Of a stretch of DNA of 64,000 nt, positions 35,288 through 46,651 are shown piece after piece. The first letter of the stretch is position 1. Each line of letters opens with the position of its first letter. Source of the DNA: Methylicorpusculum oleiharenae (GTDB lineage: Bacteria > Pseudomonadota > Gammaproteobacteria > Methylococcales > Methylomonadaceae); assembly GCF_009828925.2 (NCBI RefSeq), contig NZ_WUTY02000001.1:558001-622000 (forward strand), written 5' to 3'. Both the position numbers and the translations under genes were made by a program. The notes below the pieces were generated by a model that made no database searches, was not told the origin of the DNA, and saw nothing but the letters and a program-made list of their open reading frames with translations.

Positions 35288-35832
35288 GCTATAAACTTGT
35301 GCAGATCGCCCTTGATGCCGATTTTAAGCTTCGTTCTGCGGAGAAATTTGTTTTAGTATGCCTGGCGGAAAGGGCCAACGAAAACGATTTAATCAGTTGG
35401 CCGTCATCTAACGACCTGGTAAACAGAACCGGGTATTCTCGTCGTGCAGTTTTACAAATAATTTCAGAACTCGAAGAAAAAAGACTAATAGAAGTTGTTA
35501 GACAAAACGGCAAAAATAACAGCTATTTTCTGTCTGGATTTATCCACAGCCTTGATCCTGGATCACAGGTTAGTGACTTACCCACATGTGACCCAGGATC
35601 ACAGACCAGTGACCCTGGGTCACAAAGCTGTGACCCAGGGTCACATAAACCAGAATTAACCAGAAATAACCAGAAAGAAAACGCGCGAACCAGTGACCAA
35701 GGGTCACGCGTTACCGTGGGTCACATGTCATTCAAACCCTTCACCCCACAACCCCGAAAACAATCAAATCCTGAAATTGCTGGATCGGGGCTTAGGTCAA
35801 TTCGGGAGATATTGAGCAGGGGGGCGAAATGA
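35284..35832 (+). CDS. Lambda O-like winged-helix replication initiator with internal iterons
   Basis: A 182-residue protein. Residues 1-95 form a winged-helix domain (RSAEKFVLVCLAERANEND, WPSSNDLVNRTGYSRRAVL, QIISELEEKRLIEVV) like the DNA-binding N-terminus of phage O-type initiators. Residues 95-145 are a low-complexity repeat (DPGSQ units of 7 residues) that exists because the DNA encodes palindromic iterons. The tail is basic with Pro. The arrangement parallels lambda gene O, where the origin iterons lie in the gene itself. It overlaps genes on both sides. Confidence 0.72.
   Translation: MSYKLVQIALDADFKLRSAEKFVLVCLAERANENDLISWPSSNDLVNRTGYSRRAVLQIISELEEKRLIEVVRQNGKNNSYFLSGFIHSLDPGSQVSDLPTCDPGSQTSDPGSQSCDPGSHKPELTRNNQKENARTSDQGSRVTVGHMSFKPFTPQPRKQSNPEIAGSGLRSIREILSRGAK
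35587..35708. repeat. Iterons: palindromic GTGACCC-N-GGGTCAC sites
   Basis: 17-bp palindromes start at 35587, 35608, 35629 and 35692, so spacing is 21, 21 and 63 bp, all multiples of 21 (two helical turns). Weaker copies are at 35552-35567 and a half-site at 35716-35725. Between the third and fourth lies an A-rich tract with three AACCAGAA words (35648-35680). This resembles an origin with initiator sites and an unwinding tract. Confidence 0.8.
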
Positions 35833-35987
35833 AAGTTTTTTTAATCAAAAATGGCAAAACGGTTGCCAGCATCAACACAAAGTCGTTAACAGGTCCGATT
35901 CTGCTAGACCTTGCCTATCGTGGTTATACGCTTGGCGTATGCCCCCTCACCTACTTCGAGGTCTTGATTAGGCAGGAGGTTTTATGA
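35829..35987 (+). CDS. Small hypothetical protein
   Basis: A 52-residue protein (MKVFLIKNGKTVASINTKSL at the start) overlapping the initiator stop by an ATGA junction. The fold looks like a short beta-hairpin and helix. Function unknown. Confidence 0.5.
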   Translation: MKVFLIKNGKTVASINTKSLTGPILLDLAYRGYTLGVCPLTYFEVLIRQEVL

Positions 35988-36142
35988 ATGAAGAATTAAT
36001 CAAGGCGGGCTATCTGGCCTACGAGAGAAGTGCACACTGTCTTACGGATGGCAATGTATCAGTTGCGATTTATTGTATTGTGGTGGGCTTGCTGATTGGT
36101 TTTTTCCTGTCTTTGTTTGTAGATCTGAGAGGCCGAAGATGA
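35984..36142 (+). CDS. Small single-span membrane protein
   Basis: A 52-residue protein with a membrane helix at about residues 27-48 (VSVAIYCIVVGLLIGFFLSL) and a basic end (DLRGRR). An AGGAGG ribosome site lies in the upstream gene, which it overlaps by 4 bp. Function unknown. Confidence 0.55.
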   Translation: MNEELIKAGYLAYERSAHCLTDGNVSVAIYCIVVGLLIGFFLSLFVDLRGRR

Positions 36143-36543
36143 TTGTTATTTATCCCGTCTCACCTAACCAGCGGCGAAAGTTTGAAATTCAGAACTTCGC
36201 TGATACAGCGTTTCACAGCAAAGTTATTACCCAAGCGGCCAGGATCATAAAAGACTTTAGAAATTATCACTGGCAATTTTGCGAGATTGAGCAGCCGGTT
36301 CGATCATCGTTTTTTTATCCGACAGCTCCGCCACGTCTCACGCTTGTGCATCCCTATACGCTTGAACAGATTGCCGCCAACAATGTACTAACTGGAATGA
36401 TCAGCACCTCATACGCTTTGCAAGCCGAAATCGACAGAGGCAAAGCATTTTATCGGGATAAGTTTATGGCACTGAAGCAGATTACCAGCGAATACGCCGA
36501 CGAATCAGATCAGGTTGCGGCGTTTCTTTTGATGATTGACTAA
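36139..36543 (+). CDS. Hypothetical protein
   Basis: A 134-residue soluble protein. The start MIVIYPVSPNQRRKFE at 36139 overlaps the upstream stop (ATGA), better than an ATG at 36073. Its opening looks like small phage Nin-type proteins, but no catalytic motif can be identified. Function unknown. Confidence 0.55.
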   Translation: MIVIYPVSPNQRRKFEIQNFADTAFHSKVITQAARIIKDFRNYHWQFCEIEQPVRSSFFYPTAPPRLTLVHPYTLEQIAANNVLTGMISTSYALQAEIDRGKAFYRDKFMALKQITSEYADESDQVAAFLLMID

Positions 36544-36551
36544 AGACCGCC

Positions 36552-36863
36552 ATGAACGAACAAAACGACTTATTTGCTGATATTCCGGAAGCTTTAGAAA
36601 AATGCCCTGTGTGTTTGGTTGGCGCCGGCCACCTAAAAGACGTAAGTGATTCTCTTGATTGGCCGCCCAAGATTGCCGTGATGAGTTATGTTTGTGACCG
36701 TTGCGGCTGGTCTTGTGCGGGTTACGTTAAAAAAGATAACTACTTGGCAATATTAAGCCGGAGGTGGAACAACCCAAATAAATACATTATTGAAAACGTA
36801 AGATTAAAATTAGGCATCAGCTTGAATGATGGCTTAACACGAACCACTAACGCGCTTGAATGA
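36552..36863 (+). CDS. Lar-like zinc-ribbon protein
   Basis: A 103-residue protein with two Cys pairs, CPVC near residue 17 and CDRCGW near 49, followed by AILSRRWNNP. This CPxC...CxxCG...WN layout is that of Lar-type restriction alleviation proteins of phages, though the first pair is CPVC rather than CPFCG and the spacing is longer. Role in evading host restriction is inferred. Confidence 0.5.
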   Translation: MNEQNDLFADIPEALEKCPVCLVGAGHLKDVSDSLDWPPKIAVMSYVCDRCGWSCAGYVKKDNYLAILSRRWNNPNKYIIENVRLKLGISLNDGLTRTTNALE

Positions 36864-36878
36864 ACCGATAACTTTTAG

Positions 36879-36909
36879 AACCGGCTTACACATCAGTAGC
36901 CGGTTTTTT
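36879..36909 (+). terminator. Terminator of the element 2 late operon
   Basis: AACCGGCT pairs with AGCCGGTT around an 11-base loop and is followed by a run of T. It lies just after the Lar-like gene. Confidence 0.8.
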
Positions 36910-37200
36910 ATTAGCCTCTTATCTTTATTTCATTCAACCACTCACCCAATCCCGCGCCCGAACCCCTCGCGCCATGATCGCCCACCGTTTAAACCGGGCT
37001 CCAGTCAAATAAATTCAATATTGGCTTTCCCGGTCCAGTAAGCGCCGCCACTCTCGCCAAAATATCGCCGGTACACTTAAAAGGCTTTTGTTCGCCTGGC
37101 TGTCTTGGCTGGTTCGCTTAGCCGCCTGACGGGTTTTTGTTTTCATCCATTGGCGGCATCACCTTAAGATCGCCCATCGCCAGCGGTTTTTTCCCGGGCC

Positions 37201-38130
37201 AATAGCCAGAACCGGCCAGCCTGGACCAGCAATTAACCACCAATAAAGGCGGGCTGAAAAGCATAATTGAACGCTAAAAGACTAAAGCACATATAAAAAT
37301 ACTTCCTTGACACTTTCCCAGCTTATAATTTCTGGTCTAGAGTCGGGACTTAGTTGACAATAGAAAAAACAAGCAAAGAAACCGCCTTAAGCTATTGATA
37401 CATATATATTTATTTATTTATAAATTTAAATAATTATATATATAAAGGCATAAATTCCCGATTCCCGAAAAAAAATACACGCGGTTTTTTTTCATGACTT
37501 AACGCGAGGCGAAAATTCTCTATTAACCAACCAGTGCTACATCAAGCTTACAAAACGCGCTTTATTCTTGAAAATAAATAAAAAACATCAAAATCATGTA
37601 GTCAAAAGTTTACAAAGCTATGTCTATTCCTGGTAAATGCCAACAAAAACCGCTTGACTCCGATTTTCTTTCCCCGCCCTGCCCGATATTGGCGTAAGCA
37701 TTTTAGGCGCGGTTAATAGCTATATATACGAATAAGAATCTGCTGGTTTTCGGGTGCTTTTTTTTCGTGTGTCTATACCGGTCAAGAGACGCATTCAGCC
37801 ATTTATTTTAAAAAACTTATCTATATACTTTTTTTCTGGGAATCGGGAAACCTAGGTTATCGTCTATCAATAAAATTTATATAATCAACAACTTACATCA
37901 TAAAAAACTAATGCCCGACTCTAGACCAGAAATTATAAGCTGGGAAAGTGTCAAAGAAGTGCGTTTATATCTGCTTAAGTCTTTTAGCGTTCAATTATGC
38001 TTTTCAGCCCGCCTTTATTGGGGTTAAATTGCTGATCCAGGTTAGCCGGGCTGATCCATCAGACGGATTGATGCTTATCGTTTATTGGTGGTTAGATTGC
38101 GGGTCCAGGTTGGCCGGTTCAGGGATTGGC
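37201..38130. repeat. Long imperfect inverted repeat at the right end of element 2
   Basis: A 41-bp stretch at 37307-37347 is perfectly inverted at 37914-37954. Outside it the arms stay alignable for about 100 bp more (left to 37201, right to about 38060), and a second copy of part of the right arm follows at 38081-38130 (period 67 bp). Inside, the short words TCCCGATTCCC and an A-run are also inverted (near 37455 and 37845). The centre is AT-rich and has no gene. No coding is visible from 36910 to 38288; 36910-37200 holds nothing recognised. Confidence 0.8.
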
Positions 38131-38288
38131 ACAAATTTAATTACACGGGGAAAATACGATTTTGAAGTGAGATATTTATTTATTCAATGCTGGGCAGCAA
38201 TGAAAAGCTGACGGTATAAATACGGTATATTTTAATTGAAGTTTTTTAAGCAACTGTTTTACAGGTATTTTTATTGCACTTTGGGAAA

Positions 38289-38302
38289 GGCTCCAGGCAC
38301 CA
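38289..38302. repeat. attR of element 2
   Basis: GGCTCCAGGCACCA, the last 14 bases of tRNA-Leu, here detached from any tRNA. The chromosome that originally followed the tRNA resumes at 38303. Confidence 0.85.
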
Positions 38303-38638
38303 TTCGAATCAATTCCTAAGAAATATCAAGAAAGTTTATTCATCCTTGATTTTTTTGGACATCGCCTACTTAAAAAAACTTATTCCGTATTTATTTTTGC
38401 AGACCCATGGCTGCTACTTTTTCAGAACGCGTGAATACATCTGCGAAAGCTCTGGTTGCAACGTCCTGTTACAAATACCCTGAAATCTGAAAAAAATGAT
38501 TCGATATCGACAGCTCTGGACTCCCATCCATTGAAGCTTTACGACAGCATCCCTGCTGCCGACATACCCGAAAAGCTTACACCTCTCCCTCTTAATCATC
38601 AGACCGGGAATTACTGCTCCTATCCCCAGAAAAAAAAA
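38303..38638. other. Chromosomal flank, no clear gene
   Basis: A 70-residue frame at 38456-38668 on the plus strand lacks a ribosome site and runs through the terminator below, so I do not call it. Nothing else recognised. Confidence 0.4.
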
Positions 38639-38660
38639 ACCGCCGGTTGGCGGTCTTTTT
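38639..38660. terminator. Bidirectional terminator downstream of parA
   Basis: ACCGCC-GGTT-GGCGGT with a T-run on one side and an A-run of ten on the other, so it can stop transcription in both directions, including parA on the minus strand. Confidence 0.75.
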
Positions 38661-38712
38661 GTCATTGAATTACGCTTGAAATAATAAGCTTAATCAATAG
38701 CTGGCGATTTAT

Positions 38713-39507
38713 TTATACCCGCTTTTGATTGATTTCAATGTGTAACGCTCTGAATTCATCGGTCAGTTTATGATGAGGCGCGTAGTGAACAAGCGGCTTG
38801 GCTTCGCTGTGTGACTCTCTTATTTTTACCGAGGGAGATATTTTTGCATCCAGCACCGGATGACCCAGTGATATTAATTCTTCGACCAGTTGACGGGGTA
38901 GGTTGGCCTGTTTTTGGTATTGATTGACCACGATGCCTTCAATCTCAAGGTTTTGGTTGTGATCGGTCTTAACTTCAGCAAGCGCCTGCATTAACGTAAA
39001 CAAGGCTTCTCTTGAAAACGCATCGCAGTCAAACGGAATAAGGCACTTGTCCGCCGCAATCAATGCGGATTGGCTGTAAAAATTTAAAACAGGCGGTGTA
39101 TCGATGTAGATGGTATCGAACCCTTCCAGCTTATCTAACGCTTCTTTGAACTTAAAGATTTTATACCGAGACTCGAGACGGGCTTGCAGAGGCTCCAATT
39201 CAGGATGAGAAGGAATGATGTAAAGATTGGGAAAAGGCGTTTCATGGATGACGCTTTCAAGCCCGGAATCATTGGAGCCAAAAAAACCTAAACTCAAACT
39301 GGCTTTGAAAAAGTGAGCAATGGTCTGGTCGGAATTAGTCACATTTCCGCCCAACAGGTATTGCGTAGCGTTGCCTTGAATATCCAGGTCAACGACCAGG
39401 GTTTTTTTGCCTTCAACCGCGTTAATGGCGGCCAAATTACAGGTGATGGTCGATTTACCAACGCCGCCTTTCTGGTTGAAAATAACCCTTTTCATACTGT
39501 TTACCAT
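38713..39507 (-). CDS. ParA-family ATPase
   Basis: A 264-residue protein of the ParA/MinD/Soj family. The deviant Walker A KGGVGKSTITCN is at about residues 13-24, DLDIQGNATQYL and YIDTPPVLNF follow. No ParB partner lies next to it, so it is an orphan ParA that may place some other cargo. A second start, MKRVIFNQKGG at 39495, would be equally good. It stands outside the elements. Confidence 0.9.
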   Translation of the reverse strand: MVNSMKRVIFNQKGGVGKSTITCNLAAINAVEGKKTLVVDLDIQGNATQYLLGGNVTNSDQTIAHFFKASLSLGFFGSNDSGLESVIHETPFPNLYIIPSHPELEPLQARLESRYKIFKFKEALDKLEGFDTIYIDTPPVLNFYSQSALIAADKCLIPFDCDAFSREALFTLMQALAEVKTDHNQNLEIEGIVVNQYQKQANLPRQLVEELISLGHPVLDAKISPSVKIRESHSEAKPLVHYAPHHKLTDEFRALHIEINQKRV

Positions 39508-39555
39508 GAGTTCAGATGAGTAATTGAGTGCATTATAAAGTCAACATTAATAATA

Positions 39556-40038
39556 TCAACAACGGAAAAAAGTATCGGCGCCGCAGGCTGGGCACTTGGG
39601 AATAACACTGGTTGTTTTAAAGGCAATCTCCTTATTGCACTGATCACAGACAAATGTTCCCGGTCCTGTCACTTCGCCGCTGTGGTAAGTATTTTGCTCG
39701 GCAAGGGTTTTCAGCTTGGCAAGTTCGACACTGGTTTTATCGGCGACGCTCATAAAGGCATCGAGTGCAAAATTCTCAATCAGATCAATGTCAAACTTTA
39801 ACCATTCGGACAAGTCGTCAGTGCCATCTTCATTCAAGGCATGGGCCGCATGCTCAACGTCACGTTTTACATAATCAGAAATTTTTGATAATTCTTCCTG
39901 GGTCACCCCGCCTATTTCACTGGTTTTTTCCTTGGCTTTTTCCAACGCATTGGCCAATGAATGAATACCATCATCCATGACCTCATAGAGATGCCCCATC
40001 AGATCGTTATAGGCTTCGATCAGCTTATTGTCACTCAT
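39556..40038 (-). CDS. Zinc ribbon-containing protein (DUF1451, YbeL-like)
   Basis: A 160-residue soluble protein. The N-terminal 110 residues are helical and acidic; the C-terminus has two CxxC pairs (CDQCNKEIAF and CPACGADTFF). This is the DUF1451/YbeL layout. In Escherichia coli ybeL also lies next to leuS, which agrees with the divergent leuS here. Function unknown; zinc binding is inferred. Confidence 0.85.
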   Translation of the reverse strand: MSDNKLIEAYNDLMGHLYEVMDDGIHSLANALEKAKEKTSEIGGVTQEELSKISDYVKRDVEHAAHALNEDGTDDLSEWLKFDIDLIENFALDAFMSVADKTSVELAKLKTLAEQNTYHSGEVTGPGTFVCDQCNKEIAFKTTSVIPKCPACGADTFFRC

Positions 40039-40093
40039 GTTATTAACTCCTTAAAATGAGACTTTTGATTTGCACAAGTGTACTGTATTCTAA

Positions 40094-42571
<2,478 letters not shown>

Positions 42572-42598
42572 TGAGCAAAGTAATTGAGTAAGATCAAT

Positions 42599-43090
42599 AT
42601 GATGATTACAAGAGTGCTGGTACTGGGTTTGGCCTTAATGACCGTTGCATGCGGCTATCATTTGCGCGGCGCAATTGAATTGCCTGAGCAAATGCGTAAG
42701 GTTTATCTTAAAAACGCATCCCAATCCTTGCAGGAACAATTCACCAAAACACTGAAAGCGTCGTCCGTGGATGTCGTTAAAGAGATAAGTCAGGCGGGCC
42801 TGGTTGTTGCCGTATTTAACGAGCAAATGGATCGTCGGGTACTTTCACTGAGCTCTACGGGTAAAGCCAACGAGTTTGAGCTCAATTACTCTCTGGATTA
42901 TGAATTGCAGGACGCGTCAGGGGCTGTGTTGAAAAAAATTCAAAGTATTGAGATTACCCGTGAATATTACAACGATCAGGAAGCCATTATTGCCAAAACC
43001 AATGAGGAAACGATCATTCAGCAAGAACTTTATCTGCAGGCAGTAAAAAAGATCGTGAATACGACCAGATCTGATCTGGCCGGCAAATAA
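42599..43090 (+). CDS. lptE: LPS assembly lipoprotein LptE
   Basis: A 163-residue outer-membrane lipoprotein that plugs and assembles LptD in lipopolysaccharide export. Signal peptide with lipobox TVAC (Cys near residue 18), then GYHLRGAIELPEQMRKVYL, the typical LptE start. I choose ATG 42599; a TTG at 42584 also opens the frame. It lies between leuS and holA, the conserved position of lptE. Confidence 0.92.
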   Translation: MMITRVLVLGLALMTVACGYHLRGAIELPEQMRKVYLKNASQSLQEQFTKTLKASSVDVVKEISQAGLVVAVFNEQMDRRVLSLSSTGKANEFELNYSLDYELQDASGAVLKKIQSIEITREYYNDQEAIIAKTNEETIIQQELYLQAVKKIVNTTRSDLAGK

Positions 43091-43096
43091 TCGGCA

Positions 43097-44122
43097 ATGC
43101 GATTAAGACTGGATCAGCTGGAAGCTAACTTGAATAAACAGCTGCAAGCTGTTTATTTGATATGCGGCGACGAACCCTTGCAATTGGGCGAAGCGGCTGA
43201 TCAGATAAGAAAAGCGGCTAAACAAGCCGGTTTTGATAACCGGGAAATATTGACGGTGGACACTCATTTCGATTGGCGAGAACTGAGTGCCGCCGCCGAA
43301 GCCATGAGCATTTTTTCCGAAAAAAAACTCATAGATCTGCGTCTGCCCAACGGCAAACCGGGAATGGAGGGTAGCAAAGCGTTCCTGTATTACTGTGAAC
43401 GACGTCCTGAAGATACGATTTTACTCATCACCTCAGGAAAACTCGAGTCCTCGGCCAGCAAATCAAAATGGGTGCAGGCTATCGAGGCCACAGGAATTCT
43501 GGTTCAAGTCTGGCCGCTGGCGGGCAAGGAGCTGATGAATTGGCTATCGCAACGCCTTCAGCAAAAGGGAATGAGTGCCGATAGTGATGGTTTGAAAATT
43601 CTGGTCACGCGCATAGAAGGAAACCTGCTGGCTGCAGCTCAGGAGATTGAAAAGCTTTTTGTTTTATACGGACCGGTAAAATTAAAAAACGAGGATATTG
43701 CCTCCGTAGTGGCTGACAGTTCCCGTTATGATGTTTTTAATCTGGCCGATGCCCTTTTAGCAGGAAATGCCGAACGCATCGTTAAGATTTTAGAGGGTTT
43801 AGAAGCCGAAGGCGTTGCGGCACCGATCGTGCTTTGGTCAATCACGCGTGAAATCAGAGTGTTGTGTAAGATCAAGCAGAGCTTACGCGATGGACATTCT
43901 AAAGATCAGGCCTTTTCAAAAAACCAGGTTTGGGATAAACGTAAACCCCTGATTGATGCCGCTATTCATCGTCTGAATACTAACCGGCTTGATCAGGCGC
44001 TTTTGTTGAGCGCTAAAGCCGATCGACAAATCAAGGGCGCTCAAATGGGTGACGCCTGGCAGACTCTTTTAACGATCTGCTTGCTGATGGCCGGCCTTGA
44101 TCCTATGGGAGAAACAGGCTAA
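43097..44122 (+). CDS. holA: DNA polymerase III delta subunit
   Basis: A 341-residue clamp-loader subunit that opens the beta clamp. The start MRLRLDQLEANLNKQLQAVY and YLICGDEPLQLGEAADQIR are the family N-terminus, and VFNLADALLAGNAERIVKIL near 215 the middle. It lies 6 bp after lptE, and its end overlaps the convergent kinase gene by 20 bp. Confidence 0.93.
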   Translation: MRLRLDQLEANLNKQLQAVYLICGDEPLQLGEAADQIRKAAKQAGFDNREILTVDTHFDWRELSAAAEAMSIFSEKKLIDLRLPNGKPGMEGSKAFLYYCERRPEDTILLITSGKLESSASKSKWVQAIEATGILVQVWPLAGKELMNWLSQRLQQKGMSADSDGLKILVTRIEGNLLAAAQEIEKLFVLYGPVKLKNEDIASVVADSSRYDVFNLADALLAGNAERIVKILEGLEAEGVAAPIVLWSITREIRVLCKIKQSLRDGHSKDQAFSKNQVWDKRKPLIDAAIHRLNTNRLDQALLLSAKADRQIKGAQMGDAWQTLLTICLLMAGLDPMGETG

Positions 44123-44774
44123 ACCTTGCGCCACCCAACGTACTTTCATTGTCTATGGCTATAAAACCGCTGCGTTGACCCTGGCTATGAAGTTCGGCAA
44201 TGGTTGACGCAAAATGAAGTCCAAGACCGGTATTGCCTTTTTCCAGCTCGCAGCTTTTGACACCTTGAATGCCTTCCATGATGCCGGAAGAAAAACCGGG
44301 TCCGTCATCTTCAATGCATAAGCAGACAAAATCACCTTGCTGCCGTCCGGATAAGCGTATCGCTTGACGGCAATAGCGCAACGCATTGTTAACGACAGAA
44401 ACCAGAACCGTATTGATTAACGTATCATCGCAAAAACAAAACAAGTCCGCGCTGCATTCCACTGTGAGCGAAATCTGCCGTAATTGAATCTGCAGGCTTT
44501 GCTGATAGCCCACCTCTTCCAAAATTTCGACAACCCGGCACTCTTCCAGCACAGGCTTGAAGTGACTGGCATCCAGCCGGTAAAGTATCAGCAACTGCAT
44601 GACACAACTGTTCATTCGGGCAGTTTCGAAATCCAGTATCTGAAATTCCGGCTTTTCGGAATTGGCTTGTTCTAACGCAAGCGCTCTGATCAAAGACCGA
44701 ACGGTTTGAAGTGAGTTTTTTAAATCATGAACTGACGAGGCAAGAATCTGACTGAATTTTGCATCTTGGCTCAT
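44103..44774 (-). CDS. Histidine kinase (no membrane sensor)
   Basis: A 223-residue soluble kinase. The phosphoacceptor region is SSVHDLKNSLQTVRSLIRA, and the ATPase domain has VVNNALRY (N box), EDDGPGFSSG (G1) and GNTGLGLHFA (G2). With no sensor domain, its input must come from elsewhere. It overlaps the response regulator gene upstream by 4 bp (ATGA), so the two form a pair. Confidence 0.9.
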   Translation of the reverse strand: MSQDAKFSQILASSVHDLKNSLQTVRSLIRALALEQANSEKPEFQILDFETARMNSCVMQLLILYRLDASHFKPVLEECRVVEILEEVGYQQSLQIQLRQISLTVECSADLFCFCDDTLINTVLVSVVNNALRYCRQAIRLSGRQQGDFVCLCIEDDGPGFSSGIMEGIQGVKSCELEKGNTGLGLHFASTIAELHSQGQRSGFIAIDNESTLGGARFSLFLP

Positions 44775-46462
44775 TCTTGAGACGCCGTGGAATTGATCTT
44801 ATGGGACAAATTATTCAACTGGGCTTGCAGATGTTCGATTTTTTCTTTTTTGACACCAAATTGTGACGCTTTATTGATGAACGTTTGAATGCGTTGAATT
44901 TTTTCTTTGTTCACTTCGTTGGTCTTTAAGTCATGCAACAAAATCTTGACCATGTTAATCATTATGGTTTTGTTTTCCGGCATGGTCGTTGCCGCCTTCT
45001 GGAAAACCTGCGTGGCTTCGGTAATATTGCCCTGCCTAAACAAATCCACACCCTTATTATTAATCTCGACCAATTCTTTTTTGATACGCGCTATCAATTT
45101 TTCACCTTGTTGGGCATTACCGGTCTCGTTCAGTACTTTTCTGACATCACCCATAAAGTGATCATCATCGGCATGGTTTTTAATCAGTTGCTCCAGCTCT
45201 TTATTTGCCGCTTTATCATCGCCTTTCAGATAACTGGTCTTAATCATTTCCAATCTAAGGTCAGTAGGTGCCTTGTTTCCTAACTCCAGACTCAGTTTTT
45301 GCGCTGTTTGATAAGCTTGCACCGAGGATTCCTCATCGGCCAGCTGATGAAAAACCTCTGTTTCCAGCAACGCAGCTCTCAGCTCCGCCTCAGGATTGCC
45401 AAAATAAAGCGAGCGCATGTCTTTTAAGGTTTTAAGCGCTGATTTGGCGTCAGTCTTTGAATAAATTTTGGCCAATCCCGCAAAATCGCCGGAAGAATGA
45501 TGAACGGAATTTTTACCCAGATCGATTGCCGTTTTATAAGCTTTTTCAGCGATGGTCAGCTCGCCATTCATATTGGCCATAGTCGCCAGCTTTTGTTGTC
45601 TCAAAATTGCCTGAGGAGATAAGGCGGTCGCTTCATTCAATGTATTCTGAGCCCCGGCAAAATCGCCTTGCGCTTCATGCGTTTTGGCCAGCCAGTCAAA
45701 CGCCTCCAGCATCATCGGATAATCATCAATCAATTTCCGGAAAATAGCTTCTGCCTCGCTAAAATCGTCCTGCAGATAGGCAATAATTCCCAAGCCCAGT
45801 GTGGCCCAATTTAATTCGCTTTGTTCTAAAACGGCCTGATAAATGGCAGTGGCTTTTTTTAAATCACCGATTTTAATGGCCAGCTGGGCACGCAACTTGA
45901 GGAGATGCGTATGCATCAGGCGATTATTTTCCAGCAGCTTTTTGTCGCACTGCGCAATTGCAAGACTGATGTTGCCTGAATCAATCGCTTTCTCTATGTC
46001 GCCCAGATACTCTTTGCGTGAAATATTTCTTTTGATCCGATTAAGCAACTGCTCGGCATTAAAAGGCTTGGTCATGTATTCATCGGGTTTATTGTCCATC
46101 GCCCCCAAGACCATGCTTTGAGTCTGTTCGGCAGTCACCATGATAAATACAGCGTAAAAAGGAAGCAGTTTCCGGAATCTGGCTTCCTCCAGGACCTGCT
46201 GGCCGTTTTTACCTGAACCCAGGTTGTAATCGCAAAGCACAATATCAAAACTCTCCTTTCGCATAGCGGCGATGGCACTAGAACCGTTGGCTGCCTCAGT
46301 TATGAGTTTCATATCAAAACCATAGATCATTTCCCGGATCGCCTTGCGCATGGTGGCCTGATCCTCGACGATAAGAACTTTCTTTGATTTAAGCGATTGC
46401 TTCATCTGGTGAAGTTTAAACGGTGATGGCAAAGTGTCCAGCGAAACGTCAAATAAATCCAT
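44771..46462 (-). CDS. Response regulator with tetratricopeptide repeats
   Basis: A 563-residue protein. The receiver domain comes first (VLIVEDQATMRKAIREM, phospho-Asp in VLCDYNLG, Thr in FIMVTAEQ, Lys in MTKPFNAEQ). About 10 TPR-like helical pairs follow from residue 140 to the end, so output is protein-protein interaction, not DNA binding. I choose ATG 46462, which has an AGGAAA ribosome site, over a GTG at 46492. Coupled to the kinase gene. Confidence 0.88.
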   Translation of the reverse strand: MDLFDVSLDTLPSPFKLHQMKQSLKSKKVLIVEDQATMRKAIREMIYGFDMKLITEAANGSSAIAAMRKESFDIVLCDYNLGSGKNGQQVLEEARFRKLLPFYAVFIMVTAEQTQSMVLGAMDNKPDEYMTKPFNAEQLLNRIKRNISRKEYLGDIEKAIDSGNISLAIAQCDKKLLENNRLMHTHLLKLRAQLAIKIGDLKKATAIYQAVLEQSELNWATLGLGIIAYLQDDFSEAEAIFRKLIDDYPMMLEAFDWLAKTHEAQGDFAGAQNTLNEATALSPQAILRQQKLATMANMNGELTIAEKAYKTAIDLGKNSVHHSSGDFAGLAKIYSKTDAKSALKTLKDMRSLYFGNPEAELRAALLETEVFHQLADEESSVQAYQTAQKLSLELGNKAPTDLRLEMIKTSYLKGDDKAANKELEQLIKNHADDDHFMGDVRKVLNETGNAQQGEKLIARIKKELVEINNKGVDLFRQGNITEATQVFQKAATTMPENKTIMINMVKILLHDLKTNEVNKEKIQRIQTFINKASQFGVKKEKIEHLQAQLNNLSHKINSTASQE

Positions 46463-46651
46463 TCTGCTATTTCCTGAAGCGTATTTGCGCACCAGTCAAA
46501 GCAAGAAAAGTAACCGGCAGTTCTCGCCACAAAAGTTATTATTGATCATAAATTGGCTTTTTAAAATGAAAATAAATCGGCTCACTGCCCGGCATTATAA
46601 AGGCATTACCCAAATACAGGCAGCCTCTTAATCAAACGTTATACCCTCGTA

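Larger units (their letters stand above)
24305..38302. mobile_element. Element 2: P4-like integrated element in tandem
   Basis: A 14-kb element between two copies of the tRNA-Leu end (GGCTCCAGGCACCA). It starts with a P4-family integrase reading inward, followed by an unknown, AlpA, toprim and DUF927 replication genes, about ten small unknown genes, a structured leader like the P4/C4 immunity RNA, a winged-helix initiator with internal iterons, a Lar-like zinc protein, and a large inverted repeat. No virion or conjugation gene is recognised. A satellite or mosaic of two elements is the best reading. Confidence 0.78.

Noticed and set aside
37307-37329. Promoter TTGACA with TATAAT in the inverted repeat
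   Set aside because: The two boxes are only 11 bp apart, too close for a sigma-70 promoter.
38456-38668. 70-residue gene on the plus strand
   Set aside because: No ribosome site, and it reads through a strong terminator hairpin.
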